DNA from: Atopobiaceae bacterium UBA7016
GTDB taxonomy: Bacteria > Actinomycetota > Coriobacteriia > Coriobacteriales > Atopobiaceae
Direction: 5' to 3'
DNA: 6,101 nucleotides
NCBI GenBank assembly: GCA_002449555.1
Contig: DJXA01000209.1
Coordinates: 1-6,101 of the forward strand
Part shown: positions 1 to 5,860 of the stretch, piece by piece
Layout: each line of letters starts with the position of its first letter
Position numbering within the stretch: position 1 is the first letter of the stretch
Program-made: the position numbers and the translations under genes
Notes under the pieces: generated by a model
The model's input: only the letters and a program-made list of their open reading frames with translations
Told to the model about the DNA's origin: nothing
Database searches by the model: none

Positions 1-1973
1 GCAAGACCACGCTCTTCAACCAGCTGACGGGCGCAAACCAGCACGTGGGCAACTTCCCGGGCGTCACGGTTGACCGCAAGGACGGCGTCATCAAGGGCCA
101 CCCCAAGACCCTCGTGACCGACCTCCCCGGCATCTACTCGCTCTCGCCCTACTCGCCCGAGGAGCTTGTCTCACGCAACTTCGTGCTGATGGAGCACCCG
201 CACGCCATCATCAACATCGTGGACGCCACCAACATCGAACGCAACCTCTACCTCACCATGCAGTGCCTCGAGATGGACCGCCCCATGGTGGTCGCCCTCA
301 ACATGATGGACGAGCTGCGCGGCAACGGCGGATCGGTTGATGTCAACCAGCTGGAGTCCATGCTGGGCGTGCCGGTGGTTCCCATCTGCGCGGCCACGGG
401 CGAGGGCGTGGACGAGCTCGTTCGCCACGCGCTGCACATCGCCCACTACCAGGAGCGGCCGCTTCGCCAAGACTTCTGCTCGCCCGAGGACCGTGGCGGC
501 GCCGTACACCGCGCGGTCCACGCAGTAGCGCACCTCATCGAGGACCACGCCCAGCGTTCAGGCCTACCCACGCGCTTTACCGCAAGCAAGGTCATCGAGG
601 GTGACGAGCTCATCATCGCGCAGCTCGCGCTTGACGCCAACGAGCTGGAGACCGTAGGGCACATCGTGTCGCAGATGGAGGCCGAGGGCGGCCTAGACGC
701 GAGCGCCGCCATCGCCGACATGCGCTTCTCGTTCATTTTCCACGTCTGCGACGCGTGCGTCGTCAAACCCCAGCAGAGCAAGGAGCGCGAGCGCAGCGAG
801 GCCATCGATCGCGTCCTCACCGGCAAGTGGACCGCCATCCCCATGTTTATCCTCATCATGGGGCTCGTATTCCACCTGACGTTCAACGTGATCGGTGCCT
901 GGCTGCAGGGTCTCCTTGAAACGGGCATTGGCGCGCTGACCGGCGCCGTTGACCTCGCGCTCACCAACGCAGGCGTCAACGAGGCCATTCACGGCCTCAT
1001 CATCAACGGCATCTTTGAGGGCGTGGGCTCAGTGCTGTCGTTTCTTCCCATCATCGTGACGATGTTCTTCTTCCTGTCGCTGCTTGAGGACTCCGGTTAC
1101 CTCGCGCGCGTGGCCTTCTTCATGGACAAGCTCCTGCGCAAGATTGGCCTGTCGGGACGCTCCATCGTGCCGATGCTCATCGGCTTTGGCTGCTCGGTAC
1201 CGGCCGTCATGTCAACGCGCACGCTCCCCTCAGACCGCGACCGCAAGATGACCATCCTGCTCACGCCCTTCATGAGCTGCACGGCCAAGCTGCCCATCTA
1301 TGCCTTCTTTGCCATCGCCTTCTTCCCCCAGCACGCCGGGCTGATCACGGTAGCCCTGTATGTGCTGGGCATCGTTTGCGGCATCATTGCTGCCGCGGCC
1401 TACAACCGCTTCGTCTTCACTGGCGATGCCGTGCCTCTGGTGCTTGAGCTGCCCAACTACCGCATGCCCAGCCCCAAGAGCGTGGCACAACTGCTGTGGG
1501 AGAAGGCCAAGGACTTCTTGCAGAAGGCGTTCTCGGTCATCTTGGTTGCCACCGTGGTGGTGTGGTTCCTCTCGCACTTTGACCTTCGTCTCAACATGGT
1601 GGCCGACGAAGAGCTGAGCGTGCTTGCCATGGTAGCCAACTGGCTGGTGCCGCTGCTCCGCCCCATCCAGCTGGGAAACTGGCGCATCGCCACCTCGCTC
1701 ATCAGCGGATTCATGGCCAAAGAGAGCGTGGTCTCGGTCATGCAGGAGCTGTTCGCCGCATCTGGCGGCGTCACGGCAGCACTCTCGCCCTTGGGAGCAG
1801 CGTCCATGCTGGTGTTCTCGCTGCTGTACACGCCGTGCGTGGCGGCCATCGCCTCGGTCAAGCGCGAGCTTGGCGCGGACTGGGCAGCCAGCATGGTGGT
1901 CTTCCAGTGCGTCGTTGCATGGCTCGCGGCGTTTGCCGTGTGCCTTGTCGGGCGGCTCCTCGGCATGGCATAG
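1..1973 (+). CDS. feoB: Ferrous iron transport protein B (FeoB), 5'-truncated by window edge
   Basis: FeoB is the inner-membrane Fe(II) transporter with an N-terminal cytosolic GTPase domain. The reading frame is open from base 3 to the TAG at 1971-1973 and gives 656 visible residues; the first two bases are the end of the Gly codon of the P-loop. G motifs are visible in order: G1 as GKTT (from base 3), the GNFPGVTVD stretch (G2 region, 48-74), G3 DLPG (120-131), G4 NMMD (300-311) and G5 CAATGEG (387-407). A helical linker follows, then about eight hydrophobic segments from base 840 onward. These carry the Gate-domain signatures GFGCSVPAVMSTR (from 1182) and LLYTPC (from 1821). Only about 10-20 residues should be missing, unless a FeoA domain is fused upstream, which cannot be seen. 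No frameshift or missing G motif. It is the first visible gene of a three-gene iron cluster; its promoter lies outside the window. Confidence 0.97.
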   Translation, partial: KTTLFNQLTGANQHVGNFPGVTVDRKDGVIKGHPKTLVTDLPGIYSLSPYSPEELVSRNFVLMEHPHAIINIVDATNIERNLYLTMQCLEMDRPMVVALNMMDELRGNGGSVDVNQLESMLGVPVVPICAATGEGVDELVRHALHIAHYQERPLRQDFCSPEDRGGAVHRAVHAVAHLIEDHAQRSGLPTRFTASKVIEGDELIIAQLALDANELETVGHIVSQMEAEGGLDASAAIADMRFSFIFHVCDACVVKPQQSKERERSEAIDRVLTGKWTAIPMFILIMGLVFHLTFNVIGAWLQGLLETGIGALTGAVDLALTNAGVNEAIHGLIINGIFEGVGSVLSFLPIIVTMFFFLSLLEDSGYLARVAFFMDKLLRKIGLSGRSIVPMLIGFGCSVPAVMSTRTLPSDRDRKMTILLTPFMSCTAKLPIYAFFAIAFFPQHAGLITVALYVLGIVCGIIAAAAYNRFVFTGDAVPLVLELPNYRMPSPKSVAQLLWEKAKDFLQKAFSVILVATVVVWFLSHFDLRLNMVADEELSVLAMVANWLVPLLRPIQLGNWRIATSLISGFMAKESVVSVMQELFAASGGVTAALSPLGAASMLVFSLLYTPCVAAIASVKRELGADWAASMVVFQCVVAWLAAFAVCLVGRLLGMA

Positions 1974-1982
1974 CGAGCGCTC

Positions 1983-2153
1983 ATGAACGTTTGGGATATC
2001 ATACTCAGCGTGTTAATCGCGGTTGCGGTGGCGTTGGCCGTGCGTTCTATGCTCCACCAGCGCAAACGCGGCGCGTGTGGCAGCTGCCCGTATGCGGGTA
2101 GTTGCGGACACGTCGGCTCACCTGCAGAACGTTGTGAGGAAGACCATGCCTGA
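1983..2153 (+). CDS. FeoB-associated Cys-rich membrane protein, 56 aa
   Basis: This is a small ORF directly behind feoB. Residues 4-20 (WDIILSVLIAVAVALAV, preceded by MNV) form one membrane helix. A basic patch follows (R21, H25, R27, K28, R29), then a Cys-rich tail with C32, C35, C41 and C51, including CGSC. Size, topology and position match the short FeoB-associated Cys-rich proteins found after feoB in many Gram-positive bacteria, thought to help Fe(II) uptake or its regulation; their exact role is not settled. By the positive-inside rule the Cys tail is cytoplasmic (inference). The ATG lies 9 nt after the feoB stop with only a weak ribosome binding site, so translation is probably coupled to feoB. 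The gene overlaps the next one by 8 nt. It is short enough to be skipped by automatic gene callers. Confidence 0.85.
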   Translation: MNVWDIILSVLIAVAVALAVRSMLHQRKRGACGSCPYAGSCGHVGSPAERCEEDHA

Positions 2154-2502
2154 GTTCGTCGTCTATGCCATTCTCATCGCCGCCCTTGCCGCCGCGGTGC
2201 TCATGACGCGCCAGCGCATGACCAAGGGCAGCGAGTGCTGCGGAGACATCGCGCAGGCACCGAAGCGCGTCCGCGTGCAAGATCGTGATAAGAGCCACTA
2301 CCCACACCAAGTCACGCTCTCGATTGGCGGCATGAGCTGCGAAAACTGCGCCATCAAGGTTGAGAATGCCCTCAACGAGCTGCCTGGCACCTGGGCCACC
2401 GTGCGCATCGGGGACAAGCAGGCGGTGGTGCGAACCAAGCAGGAGCCTGACCTGGATGCGATGCGTACGGCCGTGAGGGCCGCCGGCTACATCGTGCTGT
2501 AA
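2146..2502 (+). CDS. Membrane-anchored heavy-metal-associated (HMA) domain protein, 118 aa
   Basis: Residues 4-20 form a single hydrophobic helix followed by basic residues (R22, R24, K27), which predicts a cytoplasmic C-terminus. After a linker of about 30 residues, residues 55-118 match an HMA/copper-chaperone-like ferredoxin-fold domain with the metal-binding loop GGMSCENC (C65 and C68) and the usual terminal GY before the last strand. An extra Cys pair, C31-C32, sits in the linker. HMA domains bind soft or borderline metals such as Cu(I), Zn(II) and Cd(II) through CxxC. Here the position behind feoB and the Cys-rich protein suggests a role in metal handling at the membrane, but the metal is unknown. 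The start at 2146 is chosen because GAGGA (2136-2140) lies 5 nt upstream and the helix then starts the protein. The frame is open further upstream to an ATG at 2023, but that start lies inside the preceding gene and has no clear ribosome binding site. Confidence 0.85.
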   Translation: MPEFVVYAILIAALAAAVLMTRQRMTKGSECCGDIAQAPKRVRVQDRDKSHYPHQVTLSIGGMSCENCAIKVENALNELPGTWATVRIGDKQAVVRTKQEPDLDAMRTAVRAAGYIVL

Positions 2503-2515
2503 TTGCCTGTGGTAC

Positions 2516-2579
2516 CGTGGGACAAGGGTTCGGAACCCGTGTCCCATTTGGGACGCGGGTTCCGAACCCTTGTCCCACG
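2516..2579. repeat. 64-bp nested palindrome between convergent genes; possible bidirectional terminator or REP-like element
   Basis: Bases 2516-2545 pair with 2550-2579 around the 4-nt loop ATTT: a 30-bp stem with 29 Watson-Crick pairs and one T-G pair (2540/2555). Each arm also contains a 27-nt unit (2519-2545 and 2550-2576). The two units match as direct repeats at 23 of 27 positions, and each is itself a hairpin of the form GGGAC..GGGTT..AACCC..GTCCC. The site can therefore fold as one long hairpin or as two short tandem ones. It fills most of the 82-bp gap between the HMA gene and the convergent metallophosphoesterase gene, so a two-way transcription stop is likely. There is no T-tract on either side, so it is not a textbook intrinsic terminator. 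A dispersed intergenic palindrome (REP/MITE-like) is the alternative. Confidence 0.8.
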
Positions 2580-2584
2580 TGCGC

Positions 2585-3313
2585 CTAGAGGGTGTAGGTG
2601 GTCAGGCCTGTGCCTTCGAGGTCGAACACCTCGTTAAAGAGCAACGTGTGGGGTTCGTCCGTGGGTAGGTCAAAGTGCAGGTGGCCAAAGAACCAGCGCT
2701 TATACGCGAAGGCGCCCTCGATATGCTCCTCAAGCCAGTCGGTGTACTCGTCGGACGGTCCCCAGAAGCCCTTCCAGCGCTTGCGATAGCGCTCGTAGCA
2801 TCCCGTGGGCGGGACATGCGTCAGCACATAGTCAACCGAGCCCAGTTCAGCGGCCTGTTTTGCCATGTAGGCACGCTCTTCCTCGCTGGGAGACTCTTGT
2901 TCCCACCAGCTCTCGTGCGGCACACGCCACTCCGCATCAATGGAATGCCCGCCGCCCGCCACAAAGAAGCTGTGCCCGCCAATCTCAAAGCGCTCGCCGC
3001 GCATCAGGTGCAGCAGGTGCTCCCGCACGCGATGCACGCGGCCGCCGTGCCACTGCTCGACCGGCATGGCATCGAGCATATCGAAGTTCTCGTGGTTACC
3101 GTCAATGAAGAGCGTGGTCCACGGGGCGGCCTCGTACCAATCGAGCAGCTCGGCTTCCACAGACGAGGGCGGGTTGTGCCAGATGACTCCAAAGTCTCCG
3201 AGGATGATGAGGTAGTCGTCGCGGCTCAGGCGGCCCTCGGCCACCTGAGCAAACTTCTTCACCTTGCCCACGTCAATGCTGCCGTGGGTATCTCCCGTCA
3301 GAAAGACCGCCAT
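2585..3313 (-). CDS. Calcineurin-like metallophosphoesterase family protein, 242 aa
   Basis: This is a single-domain member of the calcineurin-like phosphoesterase family, which uses two metal ions to cleave phosphomonoesters or phosphodiesters. The metal-site motifs appear in the family order: GDTHG (residues 7-11), GDFG (39-42), GNHE (72-75), THVPP (165-169) and GHLH (210-213). D8, H10, D40, N73, H166, H211 and H213 are therefore all present and the enzyme should be active. There is no signal peptide or membrane segment, so it is cytosolic. The sequence around GNHENFDML and WHGG resembles a common but uncharacterised metallophosphoesterase group of gut Firmicutes and Actinobacteria; the substrate is unknown. 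The ATG at 3311-3313 lies 17 nt after the stop of the GatZ-like gene and has no convincing ribosome binding site, so coupled translation is likely. Its transcript would end at the 2516-2579 palindrome. Confidence 0.9.
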   Translation of the reverse strand: MAVFLTGDTHGSIDVGKVKKFAQVAEGRLSRDDYLIILGDFGVIWHNPPSSVEAELLDWYEAAPWTTLFIDGNHENFDMLDAMPVEQWHGGRVHRVREHLLHLMRGERFEIGGHSFFVAGGGHSIDAEWRVPHESWWEQESPSEEERAYMAKQAAELGSVDYVLTHVPPTGCYERYRKRWKGFWGPSDEYTDWLEEHIEGAFAYKRWFFGHLHFDLPTDEPHTLLFNEVFDLEGTGLTTYTL

Positions 3314-3330
3314 AGATCAGCCGTGGGCGC

Positions 3331-4614
3331 CTACGCCCCGAGGACTTCCTTGATGCGCGTGGTAACGCCCGTCATGGCGTAGCCCTCAACAAACTGCTGG
3401 ATGGAGCGCTTCACACAGTTGACCGCGTAGCGCTGCGCGTCAATGTGGCACGTGGCAAGGTTGGCTGCGTTCTTGGCGACCTCGGCCTTGACCTCGGGTT
3501 CATTGAACGTATAGTGACCCGCGATGTCCAGAATGGCAAGCGCCTTCTCGTTGTCGGCAAAGATCTGCTCGACCGTCAGCTTGGTGTCGTCGCCCACCAT
3601 CCACTTGCGCCAGCGCTCGGTGCGGATGGCGTGGTCAAGCAAAACGTTGCGCAGGTCAGAGGCGTCTTCGGCCTTGATGAGGCCCTTCTCCACCATGGTC
3701 TGCTCAAGGTGCGCGAGGCGCAGCAGCGCGCGGGTCTCCTCGGTGCCAAACTGCGGGGCAACGTTGGATGCTGTGACGCCGGCAGCCTGATGCACCAGCA
3801 TGGTCTCGTCGTCCAGATAGTCGCAGTTGTGCTCCTTCAGGCCCACGCCGTAGCTCGCGGCCATCTTGGCCAGGTCAACCGCGTTCTCAAAGTCGTAGGT
3901 TCCCACCTGGTCGGTCATGCGCACCAAGGTGCCCGTCTGGCCCACGATGAAGGTAGGCATCGGCAGGTCGCGCGCCTCAAGCTCAACCTTCAGGCGCTCA
4001 ATAAACTCCTGGTACTTGTCGGTGCTGGTCAAGCCGCCGTTGGTCTCCTCGGTGCCTACCTCGTAGCCTACGGGTGCCAGGCCCAGCTCCTTGCGCTTGT
4101 TCTCGCACCACTCGATGAGCTCGACCGTGCGCGTCAGCACGGTGTCAAGCGGAATGACCTTACCGATCTCGAACGGATCCTTGGTGGGGTCAATCATCAG
4201 CAGGTCAAAGCCCGCCTCAAGGTCTGCTTGGTAGCTGCGGCGCGCGATGTCCATGGCCTCGTCCTCCGGCAGGTGCGCGTTGCGCTCCTCGTCGCGCTGC
4301 CACGGGCCGCCGTGGTCGCGGCAGAGGTAGTAGTCACCGGTGTAGCCCACCGCGTCGGCAGCGGCCTTGATGTCCGCCGCAAAGCGGAACTGGTCCCAAC
4401 CGTTGACGTAGCCAGCGCCAAACTCGTCAGAGTCAACCTGGTTGCGGCTGGCAATGAACATGGGCGGGAAGTCGAAATCGCGGGCAAGCTCGAAGGTCGC
4501 CTGCAGGAGGTTGGACGACATGGGGCCGATGCCAATGAGCGTGGACGGCTTGCCCTGCTCGGTAAGCTTGAGCATGCCTTCAACGGTCTGCATGATGGTG
4601 AGCTTGTTAGCCAT
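3331..4614 (-). CDS. GatZ/KbaZ-family protein (class II tagatose-1,6-bisphosphate aldolase non-catalytic subunit family), 427 aa
   Basis: The length (427 aa) matches GatZ/KbaZ, about 420-426 aa. These proteins stabilise the catalytic GatY/KbaY aldolase, which splits tagatose 1,6-bisphosphate into dihydroxyacetone phosphate and glyceraldehyde 3-phosphate. Family-type motifs of the TIM barrel are recognisable: SRNQV (56-60), CRDHGGPW (98-105, the GDHxGP site), IDPTKD (141-146), EVGTEE (185-190) and KEHNCDYL (260-267, the EAHSTDY site). Several differ from the E. coli form, so this is probably a divergent branch. Some members of this family are reported to be sugar-phosphate 4-epimerases (tagatose 6-phosphate to fructose 6-phosphate), so independent enzyme activity is possible. 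No catalytic GatY, kinase or PTS gene is visible in the window. The start at 4614 is supported by AGAGGAG (4620-4626) 5 nt upstream. It is the first gene of the minus-strand pair. Family assignment is firm; function is not. Confidence 0.8.
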   Translation of the reverse strand: MANKLTIMQTVEGMLKLTEQGKPSTLIGIGPMSSNLLQATFELARDFDFPPMFIASRNQVDSDEFGAGYVNGWDQFRFAADIKAAADAVGYTGDYYLCRDHGGPWQRDEERNAHLPEDEAMDIARRSYQADLEAGFDLLMIDPTKDPFEIGKVIPLDTVLTRTVELIEWCENKRKELGLAPVGYEVGTEETNGGLTSTDKYQEFIERLKVELEARDLPMPTFIVGQTGTLVRMTDQVGTYDFENAVDLAKMAASYGVGLKEHNCDYLDDETMLVHQAAGVTASNVAPQFGTEETRALLRLAHLEQTMVEKGLIKAEDASDLRNVLLDHAIRTERWRKWMVGDDTKLTVEQIFADNEKALAILDIAGHYTFNEPEVKAEVAKNAANLATCHIDAQRYAVNCVKRSIQQFVEGYAMTGVTTRIKEVLGA

Positions 4615-4631
4615 GGCTTCTCCTCTTCTCG

Positions 4632-4648
4632 TGGCGGGCCTGCCGCCA
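4632..4648 (-). other. Small hairpin in the 5' leader of the GatZ-like gene
   Basis: TGGCGG (4632-4637) and CCGCCA (4643-4648) form a perfect 6-bp GC-rich stem with a 5-nt loop. It lies between the predicted minus-strand -10 box and the ribosome binding site, so it would be in the leader RNA. It could affect mRNA stability or translation. It has no T-tract and is too small to call a terminator or riboswitch. Confidence 0.3.
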
Positions 4649-4662
4649 GCTCAACACATCAA

Positions 4663-4692
4663 ATTGTAGACCCATCCACTTGTCGCTTGCCA
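4663..4692 (-). promoter_or_regulatory. Candidate promoter for the GatZ-like / phosphoesterase pair
   Basis: On the minus strand, TACAAT (complement of 4663-4668) is a 5-of-6 match to the -10 consensus. An 18-bp spacer upstream lies a weak -35 box, TGGCAA (complement of 4687-4692). Transcription would start near 4655 and give a leader of about 40 nt before the ATG at 4614. The -10 is good; the -35 is poor, which would fit an activated promoter. Confidence 0.45.
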
Positions 4693-4718
4693 GTTGACCA
4701 CACGTTTGTTGGCGAGCG
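4684..4718. promoter_or_regulatory. Imperfect inverted repeat in the divergent promoter region; possible operator
   Basis: CGCTTGCCA (4684-4692) and TGGCGAGCG (4710-4718) are inverted copies with one mismatch, separated by 17 bp. The left arm covers the minus-strand -35 box, and the right arm lies in the spacer of the plus-strand promoter. A dimeric regulator bound here could control both directions. No regulator gene is visible in the window, and a short repeat like this can occur by chance in GC-rich DNA. Confidence 0.3.
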
Positions 4719-4724
4719 TACTAT
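4694..4724 (+). promoter_or_regulatory. Candidate promoter for the ADP-ribosylglycohydrolase / HD pair
   Basis: TTGACC (4694-4699) is a 5-of-6 match to the -35 consensus. TACTAT (4719-4724) is a 4-of-6 match to the -10 consensus, with a 19-bp spacer that is slightly long. Transcription would start near 4731, about 25 nt before the ATG at 4757. Its -35 box is separated by 1 bp from that of the opposing promoter, so the two may compete for polymerase. Confidence 0.45.
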
Positions 4725-4756
4725 AGAGACGAACACCGACGAAGCGGGAGGGACAC

Positions 4757-5860
4757 ATGGAACGAAGCTTTGACACGCTGCGCGACCGTTTTGAAGGATG
4801 CCTGCTGGCAGGAGCTGCCGGCGACGCCTTGGGCTACGCCATCGAGTTTTGGAGCGAGGGCGAGATCTTCCATCGATTTGGCGAGGATGGTATCCAGACG
4901 CTTGCGCAGGCAGCTGAGGTTGTGCACGAGAACGTCGCGCATTTCTCAGACGACACGCAGATGACGCTCTTCACTGCCAACGGGCTCACCTACGGCATGG
5001 AGCGAACTGGCGCGGCCCCCGAGGCTCGCGATATCTGGCTGGCCTACCAGGAGTGGCTGGGAACACAGGGAGACGAGTCCCGCATGACTGATCCCGCCCG
5101 CCCCAAGATGCGGCTCTATGGGGAGCGTGCGCTGCACGCTCTGAGGGCACCAGGCGGCACGTGCCTAACTGCGCTGCGCACACGAAGCAAGGGAGGAACG
5201 CCCGAGAGGCATATCAACCACTCCAAGGGTTGCGGCGGCGTGATGCGCGTGGCGCCCATCGGGCTTTTGGCCAGCATTCGCGACGACGTGGACGCGCTGC
5301 GCCTGGGCGCGGAGGCAGCGGCGCTGACACACGGCCATCCGCTTGGATGGCTGCCTGCGGGCTTCCTGTCATCGCTCGTCGAGCGACTGGTGCTGTGCGA
5401 CGCCGCTGGGCCCTCCGCAAGCAATGAACCCCTGCTCAGAGCGGCAATCGAGGACACCTACGCAGAGTTTGAGGACCGCTTCTCTGACGTGCCTGAGGCC
5501 GATGCGCTGTGCGTGCTCGTGAAGGATGCCCTACGCCTCGCAAGGGAGGAACGCGAGAACGAGCAGAATGACCTGCAGCACATCCACCAGCTGGGCGAAG
5601 GCTGGGTTGGCGAGGAGGCGCTCGCCATCGCGCTGTACGCCTGCCTCGCGCACCCCGACGATATCGCCACCGCGCTGCGTGTCGCCGTCAACCACAAGGG
5701 AGACTCCGACTCCACCGGCGCCGTGGCAGGCAACATCCTCGGCGCGCTCGTGGGCCGTGCACAGCTTGAGATGGCCTTCGACCTCACAAAGCTGGAAGAA
5801 CCCAACCTCATCGTGAGGGTAGCCGACAGCCTGTTGGACTATGCGTCAAAGGAGGCGTAA
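4757..5860 (+). CDS. ADP-ribosylglycohydrolase (ARH) family protein, 367 aa
   Basis: The protein belongs to the all-helical ARH/DraG family, which removes ADP-ribose from proteins or related substrates using two Mg2+ ions. Motifs visible in order are GDALG (22-26), SDDTQ (64-68, metal ligands D65 and D66), SKGCGGVMR (156-164), ALTHGHP (189-195), EGWVGEEALAIALYA (281-295) and the C-terminal metal site GDSDSTGAVAG (315-325, with D316, D318 and T320). All metal ligands are present, so it is predicted active. There is no signal peptide or membrane segment. The ATG at 4757 is preceded by GGGAGGG (4746-4752) at 4 nt. Its stop overlaps the next ATG by 1 nt (TAATG), indicating an operon. No ADP-ribosyltransferase or nitrogenase gene is nearby, so the target (protein, nucleic acid or free ADP-ribose derivative) cannot be read from context. 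Confidence 0.93.
   Translation: MERSFDTLRDRFEGCLLAGAAGDALGYAIEFWSEGEIFHRFGEDGIQTLAQAAEVVHENVAHFSDDTQMTLFTANGLTYGMERTGAAPEARDIWLAYQEWLGTQGDESRMTDPARPKMRLYGERALHALRAPGGTCLTALRTRSKGGTPERHINHSKGCGGVMRVAPIGLLASIRDDVDALRLGAEAAALTHGHPLGWLPAGFLSSLVERLVLCDAAGPSASNEPLLRAAIEDTYAEFEDRFSDVPEADALCVLVKDALRLAREERENEQNDLQHIHQLGEGWVGEEALAIALYACLAHPDDIATALRVAVNHKGDSDSTGAVAGNILGALVGRAQLEMAFDLTKLEEPNLIVRVADSLLDYASKEA

Noticed and set aside
446..988. Minus-strand open frame inside feoB
   Set aside because: It is antisense to the FeoB GTPase-linker region, rich in S, R, A and T, and without a ribosome binding site or domain; a shadow of GC-rich coding sequence.
2023..2145. Extended N-terminus for the HMA protein from the ATG at 2023
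   Set aside because: It would lie inside the FeoB-associated gene, has no clear ribosome binding site and would put about 40 residues before the membrane helix. The ATG at 2146 has GAGGA at proper spacing.
2516..2579. CRISPR repeat or standard intrinsic terminator
   Set aside because: The two repeat units are separated by only 4 nt with no spacer, so this is not a CRISPR array. No T-tract follows the stem on either strand, so a standard intrinsic terminator is not shown.
2675..3382. Plus-strand open frame of 235 codons opposite the metallophosphoesterase
   Set aside because: The real gene on the minus strand has all metallophosphoesterase motifs. The opposing frame has no domain and runs across the gap into the GatZ-like gene.
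4615..4756. Riboswitch or small RNA in the divergent intergenic region
   Set aside because: Predicted leaders are only about 25-40 nt, with one 6-bp hairpin; there is no room for a known riboswitch fold and no terminator/antiterminator pair.
3445..4773. Long plus-strand open frame (442 codons) opposite the GatZ-like gene
   Set aside because: It is antisense to a gene with clear family motifs and a good ribosome binding site. Its translation is low-complexity (rich in V, L, A, H and G), as expected from the reverse frame of GC-rich codons, and it shows no known domain.
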